From positions 1 through 46,204 of the forward strand of contig OMXK01000027.1 of assembly GCA_900314995.1 (NCBI GenBank): 46,204 bases of DNA. Reading direction: 5' to 3'. The notes under the pieces are model-generated. The model was not told the DNA's origin, searched no databases, and saw only the letters and a program-made list of their open reading frames with translations. This DNA comes from an uncultured Prevotella sp. Its GTDB lineage: Bacteria; Bacteroidota; Bacteroidia; Bacteroidales; Bacteroidaceae. Below are positions 7,765 through 15,176 of this stretch, in pieces. Each line of letters starts with the position of its first letter. The stretch's first letter is position 1. Both the position numbers and the translations under genes were made by a program.

Positions 7765-8451
7765 ATGGTAACAGTTATAATCGGAAGAGACCATCGGACC
7801 AATCAATTATATAGGATGGCGAATGGAAAGGCTCAACTCATTAAACAAGAGAAACCTGTTCCTACCAGTGTTAGTAAAGAGCATATCTCACTGACGATAA
7901 CTGATGATGGGAAGATGATCCTGAAAAACCTGAATGTCCAAAACTATACATTTGTAAATATGGTAGGTGTTGAGTCGAAACTCATTCAGGAGGGCGATAG
8001 GATAGAGTTAGGTACTGGTCATTATGTATTGGATTGGAACATCATCAAGTCTTTTGTACCAAAGTACGCTGATATCCGACCGTTGAAAAAGGTATGGGAA
8101 GATTACCAGAACGAGTTGATGGACTTAAACATCAAGGAAAGACGTTTTGGCCATTTACGATCAGCAACAGGCTTAATAACAACTGCTGCGGTAATTCTGG
8201 GGTTTGTTACTGGCAGGGATAATCCATTATTTATCATCCTGTATGTTGTAGCAGGTGTCATATCCGCATATTTCTTTTTTAAGGCCTATTCAGAATGCGA
8301 TAAAACACCAAAGCGGATCCAAGAAATAAAAGAAGCTTTTCCCCATAAATATGTATGCCCTAATTGTGGCCATTTCTTAGATAATAGGTCTTATGACATA
8401 TTAGTTCAAGATGGCAAATGTCGCCATTGTCAGGCAATCTTTAAGAAATAG
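7765..8451 (+). CDS. FHA domain membrane protein with C-terminal zinc ribbon
   Basis: Residues 1-95 fit an FHA fold: VIIGRDHRTN for the phosphate-binding loop and SVSKEHISL for the second loop, which together usually grip phosphothreonine peptides. Two hydrophobic segments follow (about 133-149 and 155-173), then a cytoplasmic tail with a zinc ribbon (CPNCG 198-202, CRHC 219-222). The protein would hold an FHA reader at the inner face of the membrane, next to the two membrane kinases encoded downstream. Start is ATG 7765, 12 bases after the LytTR gene. Ligand and role are inferred from context. Confidence 0.75.
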   Translation: MVTVIIGRDHRTNQLYRMANGKAQLIKQEKPVPTSVSKEHISLTITDDGKMILKNLNVQNYTFVNMVGVESKLIQEGDRIELGTGHYVLDWNIIKSFVPKYADIRPLKKVWEDYQNELMDLNIKERRFGHLRSATGLITTAAVILGFVTGRDNPLFIILYVVAGVISAYFFFKAYSECDKTPKRIQEIKEAFPHKYVCPNCGHFLDNRSYDILVQDGKCRHCQAIFKK

Positions 8452-8453
8452 GG

Positions 8454-8532
8454 CATTTCATAACTGATTCAATATATTTCATGTAAGTTGCCGATGAAAA
8501 CTTGAAATGGGGCGTTTTTCGTCGTATCTTTG
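8454..8532 (+). promoter_or_regulatory. Promoter block A with two 21-base-spaced direct repeats
   Basis: Direct repeats ATTTCATAACTG (8455) and ATTTCATGTAAG (8476) start exactly 21 bases apart; the -7 box TATCTTTG is at 8525-8532 and the -33 position holds a poor TTGA. The block 8454-8540 matches 16719-16805 at 73 of 87 positions by hand count, including the last 28 bases without a change. Activator dependence on a dimer reading two helical turns is likely; the LytTR protein is the obvious candidate. Confidence 0.7.
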
Positions 8533-8591
8533 CACCATCAAACAAATAATATGAACTCTTTAAAATGATTGGAATTATGATGTGTACTGAT

Positions 8592-9308
8592 ATGAGTAAA
8601 AGATTCGCATACCTCATGATTGTCTTATGGTGTTATATCTGTCCTGTATCATCTAAGACTTATATGGTTTCTGTCGGTGTAGCAGACTATCCTGGTACTA
8701 AGAATGATTTAAAACTCAGTGACCATGATGCTCTCACAATGAGAAATCTCTATGAGAAGAATTGTCAGGCAGACGTGGCAATCCTTATAAATGACAAGGC
8801 CAAGTTGTCGGATGTCACTCGGCAGATGAAGTCACAGTTTGAGAAAGCCTCCAAGGATGATGTTATTATCCTTTATTTCAGCGGGCATGGGATACCTGGT
8901 GGTTTCATGTGTTATAATCAGAGATTATATTATAATACAATCTATAAACTCATGTCATCTAGCCAGGCAAGGAGTAAAATAGTGTTGGCAGATGCTTGCT
9001 TTTCAGGAAAAGCCCGAAAGGCAGGCAAGCGTGGTAACGTAAGAAAGGATGGTAATGTCATGTTTTTCCTCTCATCGAGGACCAACGAAAAATCGTTGGA
9101 ATATAGAAATTGGAAGAATGGCGTCTTTACGGCATATCTCGATAGAGGACTACGTGGAGGTGCTGACACTGATGGAAATCGGATAATAACAGCGCGTGAA
9201 CTCTTTAAGTATGTTAGTGAAGGCGTTAAAGCGGCAACTAATAATTTGCAGCATCCTGTGATGTGGGGGAAATTTGATAATGAAATGCCAGTAATGATTT
9301 GGAAATAA
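8592..9308 (+). CDS. Secreted caspase-like (clan CD, C14-type) cysteine protease
   Basis: The start at 8592 puts a signal peptide (MSKRFAYLMIVLWCYICPVSS) first; upstream in-frame ATGs at 8565, 8577 and 8580 would add up to nine residues. The catalytic dyad is visible: His in IILYFSGHGIPGG (H99) and Cys in IVLADACFSGKA (C136). These are the standard caspase/metacaspase motifs and cleavage after Arg, Lys or Asp would be expected. The rest (YMVSVGVADYPG, HDALTMRNLY, DTDGNRIITARELFKYV) matches bacterial caspase-like proteins; the last segment has an EF-hand-like Asp-rich loop. Export to the periplasm or surface is predicted, on the far side of the membrane from the kinase domains. It is the first gene after promoter block A and is followed after one base by the next FHA gene. 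Confidence 0.85.
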   Translation: MSKRFAYLMIVLWCYICPVSSKTYMVSVGVADYPGTKNDLKLSDHDALTMRNLYEKNCQADVAILINDKAKLSDVTRQMKSQFEKASKDDVIILYFSGHGIPGGFMCYNQRLYYNTIYKLMSSSQARSKIVLADACFSGKARKAGKRGNVRKDGNVMFFLSSRTNEKSLEYRNWKNGVFTAYLDRGLRGGADTDGNRIITARELFKYVSEGVKAATNNLQHPVMWGKFDNEMPVMIWK

Positions 9309-9309
9309 T

Positions 9310-9804
9310 ATGCAAAAGAAAAATGTAACTTGTCCTAACTGTGGGACATCATTAGAGGTGTCAAATCCCGAGTCAAAAGGAATTATTGTTGTTCCTTGTC
9401 CTAAATGTGGATTGAAACTCGGGATAAAGTTTGACAAAGGCCAAACGGTCATTGCATCAGTCAATTCCAATAAGAAAGAGATTGGGTGTCTGATGTGTGG
9501 TGGAGATCGATATGAACTGAAAATGGGCGTCAATACGATTGGCAGGAAGAGCGCCAAGTCTGCTTCTACTGTTCAGATTGCAACCGATGATATGTCTGTG
9601 AGTCGAGTTCATGCAGAGATAGAGGTCGTCAAATTGGAAAATGAGAATATAAAGGCTATTCTTCGCGATGTACGTGATGAAGAGAAGGCAAATCTCAAAC
9701 CGATGTATTTTGGTGATGATCGTATGTATCCCGAGGATCGTTTGGATTTGGAGAATGGCGATACATTTAAGATAGGAGAGACCATAGTGAAGTATTTACA
9801 ATAG
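9310..9804 (+). CDS. Zinc-ribbon and FHA adaptor protein
   Basis: The first 40 residues hold two CxxC pairs (CPNCGTSL, CPKCGLKL), a zinc ribbon of the MJ0042 kind, with a third CLMCG at about residue 59. Residues 65-164 are a good FHA domain: NTIGRKS for the phosphate-binding Arg, SVSRVHAEIEV for Ser and His, and LENGDTFKIGETIVKYL at the end. No signal or membrane segment, so it is cytoplasmic. It lies one base after the protease gene and 12 bases before the PP2C ATG. FHA proteins encoded beside PP2C and Ser/Thr kinases usually dock on phosphothreonine of the kinase or its substrate. Confidence 0.85.
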   Translation: MQKKNVTCPNCGTSLEVSNPESKGIIVVPCPKCGLKLGIKFDKGQTVIASVNSNKKEIGCLMCGGDRYELKMGVNTIGRKSAKSASTVQIATDDMSVSRVHAEIEVVKLENENIKAILRDVRDEEKANLKPMYFGDDRMYPEDRLDLENGDTFKIGETIVKYLQ

Positions 9805-9816
9805 TCATTGGATCTT

Positions 9817-10722
9817 ATGAAAATAACAATAGCAACGCCTCATTCCATTTGGGAACAGGGTAACAGGAAGAATCAGGAAGACGCGATATATCCTCGTATC
9901 GGTGAAGCAACAGCTGAAGATAGAGTGTTTATCCTCTGCGATGGGATGGGGGGGCATGAGCGTGGCGAGGTTGCCAGCAATTTGGTTTGCGATGTCCTTT
10001 CATCCTATATTCAGGAGCATTGGGATGGTGTCAATTTTACAGATTCTCTACTTCTTGATGCCTTGAATGCAACGATGGATGAATTAGACAAACTGAATGA
10101 TGACAGTGACCGCCGGCCTGGGACAACGCTGACTCTACTCGTATTCCATGCTGGTGGTGCATTTGCTGTCCATATCGGTGATAGCCGTATTTATCATATT
10201 CGTCCGAAGCAAAAGACGATCCTGTATAAGTCGCGTGACCATTCTCAAGTTTATGATATGCTAGCTTCTGGTGAAATCTCAGTCCGGGAAATGAAGACTT
10301 ATTCTAAGAAGAATGTCATTACCCGTGCCCTCTTACCAGGGTTGGAGCGAAGGCCCAAACCGTCAGTAGTCCATATTTCGGATGTCCAGTCAGGAGATTA
10401 CTTCTATTTATGTTCTGACGGCATGCTAGAGCAAATGACGGATAAAGAGCTGGTTAGTCTGTTGCGTAAAAGAGTAACAGATAATCAGAAATGCAAGAAA
10501 TTGATAGAATTGACCAAATACAATAAAGACAATCATTCGGCCTATCTTATTTATATCACGGGTGTTATCCCAGAACCGATGGATGGTCAATTGAAGAATG
10601 ACGAGAAGGATTCTCCAGCAAATGCCCTTAATTTGGAGGGATATGCTTCAACCATATCCAAACATAGTGGATTTGGACTATTATCATTTATAAGAACATT
10701 ATTAAATAGACTAATAAGATGA
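9817..10722 (+). CDS. PP2C-type Ser/Thr protein phosphatase
   Basis: The metal-binding and core motifs are complete: NRKNQEDA, ILCDGMGGHERGE, TTLTLLVF, VHIGDSRIYHI, SRDHSQV, CSDGM and DNHSAYL. The protein should therefore be an active Mn/Mg-dependent phosphatase removing phosphate from Ser/Thr. It has 301 residues from the ATG at 9817; a TTG at 9808 is in frame but unlikely. A C-terminal tail of about 50 residues ends in a hydrophobic, basic stretch (FGLLSFIRTLLNRLIR) that could act as an amphipathic membrane anchor. The stop overlaps the first kinase start by four bases (ATGA), so phosphatase and kinase are coupled, the usual bacterial arrangement for reversing kinase output. Confidence 0.93.
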   Translation: MKITIATPHSIWEQGNRKNQEDAIYPRIGEATAEDRVFILCDGMGGHERGEVASNLVCDVLSSYIQEHWDGVNFTDSLLLDALNATMDELDKLNDDSDRRPGTTLTLLVFHAGGAFAVHIGDSRIYHIRPKQKTILYKSRDHSQVYDMLASGEISVREMKTYSKKNVITRALLPGLERRPKPSVVHISDVQSGDYFYLCSDGMLEQMTDKELVSLLRKRVTDNQKCKKLIELTKYNKDNHSAYLIYITGVIPEPMDGQLKNDEKDSPANALNLEGYASTISKHSGFGLLSFIRTLLNRLIR

Positions 10723-12980
10723 ATGAGAATATGCTTCCTGTAGGGACTGTACTGAGAGCAGGAACCTACCGTATAGAGAAACAGATTGGTGCTGGTGGTT
10801 TTGGCAATACGTATGTGGTACGCCATCTACTATTTAATGAAAGTAGGGCCATGAAGGAGTTCTTCATGAAGGAAATCAACCTGCGTGATGGGGCAGAAGT
10901 CACAGTGAGCATTCCAGGAAAGAAGTCCACCTTTGAGTCTCAGCGCAAAAAATTTATGAAAGAGGCCCAGCGCTTGCGTGTACTGAATAACCCTCATATA
11001 GTAAAGGTGCATGACCTGTTTGAGGAGAATGGAACCGTGTATTATGTGATGGATTTGATTGATGGTCTGTCTCTGGCTGACATCGTCAAAAAAGAAGGCC
11101 CATTGAATGAAGAAAAGGCTATGGCCATCTTCTATCAGATACTGGATACTTTAAAATTCATACATAGCGAGAATCCCATGATGCTGCACCTGGACATTAA
11201 GCCCTCCAACATTATGCTCGACAAGACGGGCAATGCATTTCTGCTCGACTTTGGTTCGAGCAAGCAGGTTGATGCAGATAGCAACATGACTAGTTCCGCC
11301 TTCACTTACACTCGTGGCTATGCTCCGTCAGAACTGATTGACAATACCCCAAACCGCATTGGCCCTTGGACAGACCTGTATGAATTAGGAGCGACGCTTT
11401 ACAACCTTCTGACTGGTCTTCAACCACCGACTTTCTCTGAAATTTCGGAAGAAGGGAGCGAAGCCTTTAATTTCCCAAAAGCGGTCAATGCGAAAACCTG
11501 TGGGTTGATTCTCTCGTTGATGGCTACGTCAAGAACCAAACGCCCGAAATCAGTGAAAGAAGTCTATGAATTGCTAGATGTGCAATCTGAACCTGATAAA
11601 GAAGTTAATGAGGATGGGACTATAATTAATGAAGAAGATGATGATGAAACCATATTAGGGCCATCGAATAATGAGACTGATGACGAAGAAGAAACAGTAA
11701 TCGGTAATGTGAATAGCGGCTGTTCTACAGGAACTATTGACCCTGAGTCAGATTCAACTCCAGAGCCTGTTATTCCTGCCAGTACCACAAAGAATAACAA
11801 TCTGATTTACGCCATTCTCGGCGCAATCGCTGTTGTCGTACTGTATTTGGGCATAAAGTCTTCATTCTTTGAGAAATCATCTGAATCCGCAAATAATGTT
11901 GGAGGCGTAGAACAATCTGAGACAAAGAAGACGCCAGCAAAAGAACTTGAAGAGCGTCTTCTCAGTCTTCGGGAAAAAGGTTATATGATTGGTCATACAG
12001 ATGACCCACTTTATGGCTATGGGTGGCGTTTAGATGAAGGAAAGAGTGACATAAAGGCGATAGTGGGTGATTATCCTGCTATAATGGAATTTGAAATCTC
12101 GGGAATAGACAATGACATAGCATTTAAAGGAGAGGAATATGACGTAGATTACTACTCTCGTATCCAAAATGAAATCATCACACATCATAAGCGAGGTGGA
12201 ATTGTCGCGTTGAGATGGGTTCCTGCGGACTTACGAGAATATGATGATAGGGGAGTCCATAAAGATATTAAGAGTATTCTTCCTGGTGGGAAGAAATATT
12301 CTCAGATGCTTGATTGCTTGGATCGTGTCGTGAGTTTTGTTAAAGGATTAAAGGCTGATGACGGCAAACTAATTCCAATCATTTTACATCCATGGGATGG
12401 AGGAAATTCAATGGGCTATGACAATTTTAGTCCTCGTTATTGTGATGATGAAGAATTTAAAGATATGTGGAATCTTTGTCAGGATTTTTTTAACGAGAAA
12501 GGTTTAAACAATTTGCTTTGGTGTTATTCTATTGATTGTTATGAGGGATTAGATGAAGATTATACAGATTATTTTTATGAAGAATTTTCCCGACGTTATC
12601 CTGGGAATGACCGTGTTGCAATGATTGGGGTTGACATGTTTCAGTGGCATTCTAATTCAAGTTTCATAAAAGGTATCAATAGTACCCTAAAAATTGTAAG
12701 TCAAATCGCAAAAAACAATAACAAATTATTTGCTCTGTCTAAATGTCATCTTACAACTCGGAATAACTCGGGTGAATCATTCTGGACACAAGTATTAAAA
12801 CCAGTATTGGACAATTATTCTATAAGTTTTTTTATGGTTCAAGAAAATACGGAGGAGGATAAGGACCCTTATAGCAATGGCTATAAAGTATCTCCATCAT
12901 CTCCTCTTGCCACAGATTTCAAGAAATTTTATGCTGCAGAGAATACATTATTCCTTAATGACATAAAAGACATTCAATAA
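10719..12980 (+). CDS. Transmembrane Ser/Thr kinase with an extracytoplasmic pseudo-GH26 domain
   Basis: Residues 10-290 are a full Hanks-type kinase: GAGGFG (24-29), K46, HLDIKPSN (157-164, catalytic D159) and DFG (177-179). An acidic linker has two similar Thr motifs (DDDETILG 307-314, EETVIG 324-329). One membrane span lies at about 360-384. Residues 410-753 read like glycoside hydrolase family 26, the mannanase family: IGHTDDPLYGYGWR, DIKAIVGDYPAIMEFE, GGIVALRW, FNEKGLNNLLWCYS, YPGNDRVAMIGVD and a closing ATDFKKFYAAENTLFLNDI. The usual acid/base Glu (in RPFHE) is replaced by HPWDGG (557-562) and the usual nucleophile Glu (in ALTETG) by ALSKCH (672-677, Lys at 675). It is therefore probably a non-catalytic glycan sensor. 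It is coupled to the PP2C gene. GH26 assignment is by recalled family motifs. Confidence 0.85.
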   Translation: MNENMLPVGTVLRAGTYRIEKQIGAGGFGNTYVVRHLLFNESRAMKEFFMKEINLRDGAEVTVSIPGKKSTFESQRKKFMKEAQRLRVLNNPHIVKVHDLFEENGTVYYVMDLIDGLSLADIVKKEGPLNEEKAMAIFYQILDTLKFIHSENPMMLHLDIKPSNIMLDKTGNAFLLDFGSSKQVDADSNMTSSAFTYTRGYAPSELIDNTPNRIGPWTDLYELGATLYNLLTGLQPPTFSEISEEGSEAFNFPKAVNAKTCGLILSLMATSRTKRPKSVKEVYELLDVQSEPDKEVNEDGTIINEEDDDETILGPSNNETDDEEETVIGNVNSGCSTGTIDPESDSTPEPVIPASTTKNNNLIYAILGAIAVVVLYLGIKSSFFEKSSESANNVGGVEQSETKKTPAKELEERLLSLREKGYMIGHTDDPLYGYGWRLDEGKSDIKAIVGDYPAIMEFEISGIDNDIAFKGEEYDVDYYSRIQNEIITHHKRGGIVALRWVPADLREYDDRGVHKDIKSILPGGKKYSQMLDCLDRVVSFVKGLKADDGKLIPIILHPWDGGNSMGYDNFSPRYCDDEEFKDMWNLCQDFFNEKGLNNLLWCYSIDCYEGLDEDYTDYFYEEFSRRYPGNDRVAMIGVDMFQWHSNSSFIKGINSTLKIVSQIAKNNNKLFALSKCHLTTRNNSGESFWTQVLKPVLDNYSISFFMVQENTEEDKDPYSNGYKVSPSSPLATDFKKFYAAENTLFLNDIKDIQ

Positions 12981-12992
12981 ATATAGTGCTAT

Positions 12993-15161
12993 ATGAACGA
13001 GAATATGCTTCCTGTAGGCACCCTGTTGATGAATGGTGTCTATCGAATAGAGAAACAAATAGGCTCTGGTGGCTTTGGTAATACGTATGTCGTATTGCAT
13101 CAGGGCATGGGAGTACGTAGGGCTATGAAGGAATTCTTTATGAAGGATATTAACCTGCGTAGTGATATGAAAGTTACGGTAAGTGTTCCTGGAAATAGGC
13201 CTACTTTCGAAAGTCAGTTGAATAAATTCAAGAAAGAAGCCCAAAGGCTGAGGATACTCAACAATCCACATATAGTGGAGGTTTACGACCTGTTTGAGGA
13301 GAATGGCACTATTTATTATGTGATGGATCTGATTGACGGTCGGTCTCTCAGTGATATTATAAAGACAGACGGCCCGATGGCTGAGGATCAGGCGATGGGC
13401 ATCTTCTTCCAGATGCTTGATGCATTGCGGGTAGTGCATTCTCAGGAGATGCTTCATCTGGATATCAAACCTTCTAATATCATGCTTGACAAGTCGGGCA
13501 ATGCCTATCTGCTTGACTTTGGTTCCAGTAAAATAGTTGACTCAAACAAGGAACTGACAGTTTCTGTTTTTACCATGACACCTGACTATGCTCCTGTAGA
13601 GCTAATATCACAGGATATGAATCGTATAGGCCCATGGACAGATCTGTATGAATTGGGGGCTACACTCTTCCATATTTTGACTGGCAAACAGCCACCTTCA
13701 ACCAATGCTATTCAGGATGATGGTAACGATGCCTTTGACTTCTCTGAAACTGTCAGCAAGAATACAAGCGATCTCATTGTTTGGATGATGGCCCCTTCAA
13801 GGGCTAAACGTCCGAAATCTGTGGATGAGGTGTCAGAGTGGTTAGGAATAGCCTCGACGCCAGAACCAGCCCCAGAGCCTCAGGATGATGAAACAGTTCT
13901 TTCCATTAATGAAAATGAGGAAGGCGGCAATTTTGATGATGGCGAAGAGACCGTTATTGGCGATATCAATGATGGCGGATCTCCAGTACCAAGTCCGGAA
14001 CCTGTCATTCAAGAATCTGAAAACGGCTCCCCCAATAAAAATCTGCTATATGCGTTTTTAGGCCTTGTCGCTATCGGAGCTTTCTTGTTCCTTATATTTG
14101 GGAATAAGCTTTTTGTCAATGAAAAGCAATTTCCTGTAGATACTGATTCGATAGCTGAGGTCGTAGATAGTATTGTAGATTCCACTGCAGTTGATGTTTC
14201 TCATGCAGAGATAGATAAAATAAGCCAATACATTATTGACGGTAATGCAGAAAAGTTGGCTTACGTGACAGAATATCCATTACTTAGGAATTATCCATTG
14301 AAAGATATTAAGAACACGGATGAGATGATAGCTTACTTTAATACTTTATTCGATACTTCAATCAAGAATAGACTGCGAGAGGCAAAAGAAGATGACTGGT
14401 CAAGCATGGGATACCGTGGATACTGCTTCGGTAATGGAGATATCTGGATTAACGAGGACTACCAGTTGTATTCAGTAAATTACATGTCAGCAAAGGAAAA
14501 AACTTTGTATCAGCAAAAGGTTAAAGAAGACTTGGAGACATTGCCTGCGTCTCTCCGTGAAGGCGGTTGGATGCCTTATTCTTGTTATATGGATACCGAG
14601 GATGGCTCTGTATTGCGAATAGACAAAGCTGGTGAGAAGTTACGCCTAACTGTATTCCCTCGTGGCAGTTCTTTACATGAGCCGATCCATTGTATCTATG
14701 GAAAGAAAAAGATTGAAGGCTCTATGGGTAATGAAACAGATGTCTTCACGGATGGTAAATTGTCGTATGATATAGATGTCAGTGAAAGTCCATATGATGG
14801 GAAACAATATGTTGGCGTTGAGGATAAGAATACCAATAAAAGTTGGACACATGAGATTAAGAAATGTTATTGGTTGGATTTGATTTCCTCTTCCCCGGAA
14901 GATAATGAACAAATGTCAGGACAGACAAACGAGGTTGTAGAGACTACAATCAGAGGTCACGTGAAAGACGAAACAGGCGAGTGTGTTATTGGAGCCGATA
15001 TCGTGGTCAAAGGAACATCTAATAAAGCAGTGACAGACTTCGATGGTAATTTCAACCTGAAATGTAAGATTGGCTCAATGCTGATAATCTCCTACATTGG
15101 CCTTACTACTCAGGAACAGCCTGCCAAAGATGGTATGGAGGTGACGCTGACGGGAAAGTGA
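12993..15161 (+). CDS. Transmembrane Ser/Thr kinase with C-terminal carboxypeptidase-regulatory-like domain
   Basis: This is a close paralogue of the upstream kinase: both begin MNENMLPVGT and are very similar over the first 290 residues. Kinase motifs are complete (GSGGFG 24-29, K46, HLDIKPSN 155-162 with D157, DFG 175-177). The acidic linker again has Thr motifs (DDETVL 298-303, EETVIG 318-323), then one membrane span (about 350-370). The outer part differs entirely: an unassigned region (400-640) and, at 652-720, a carboxypeptidase-D-regulatory-like beta-sandwich (IRGHVKDETGECVIGADIVV, TDFDGNFNLKC, ISYIGLTTQE). That domain is normally the N-terminal extension of SusC/TonB-dependent receptors; here it ends a receptor kinase. 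The gene lies 12 bases after the first kinase. Confidence 0.87.
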   Translation: MNENMLPVGTLLMNGVYRIEKQIGSGGFGNTYVVLHQGMGVRRAMKEFFMKDINLRSDMKVTVSVPGNRPTFESQLNKFKKEAQRLRILNNPHIVEVYDLFEENGTIYYVMDLIDGRSLSDIIKTDGPMAEDQAMGIFFQMLDALRVVHSQEMLHLDIKPSNIMLDKSGNAYLLDFGSSKIVDSNKELTVSVFTMTPDYAPVELISQDMNRIGPWTDLYELGATLFHILTGKQPPSTNAIQDDGNDAFDFSETVSKNTSDLIVWMMAPSRAKRPKSVDEVSEWLGIASTPEPAPEPQDDETVLSINENEEGGNFDDGEETVIGDINDGGSPVPSPEPVIQESENGSPNKNLLYAFLGLVAIGAFLFLIFGNKLFVNEKQFPVDTDSIAEVVDSIVDSTAVDVSHAEIDKISQYIIDGNAEKLAYVTEYPLLRNYPLKDIKNTDEMIAYFNTLFDTSIKNRLREAKEDDWSSMGYRGYCFGNGDIWINEDYQLYSVNYMSAKEKTLYQQKVKEDLETLPASLREGGWMPYSCYMDTEDGSVLRIDKAGEKLRLTVFPRGSSLHEPIHCIYGKKKIEGSMGNETDVFTDGKLSYDIDVSESPYDGKQYVGVEDKNTNKSWTHEIKKCYWLDLISSSPEDNEQMSGQTNEVVETTIRGHVKDETGECVIGADIVVKGTSNKAVTDFDGNFNLKCKIGSMLIISYIGLTTQEQPAKDGMEVTLTGK

Positions 15162-15176
15162 TAACAAAGAGTTGGT

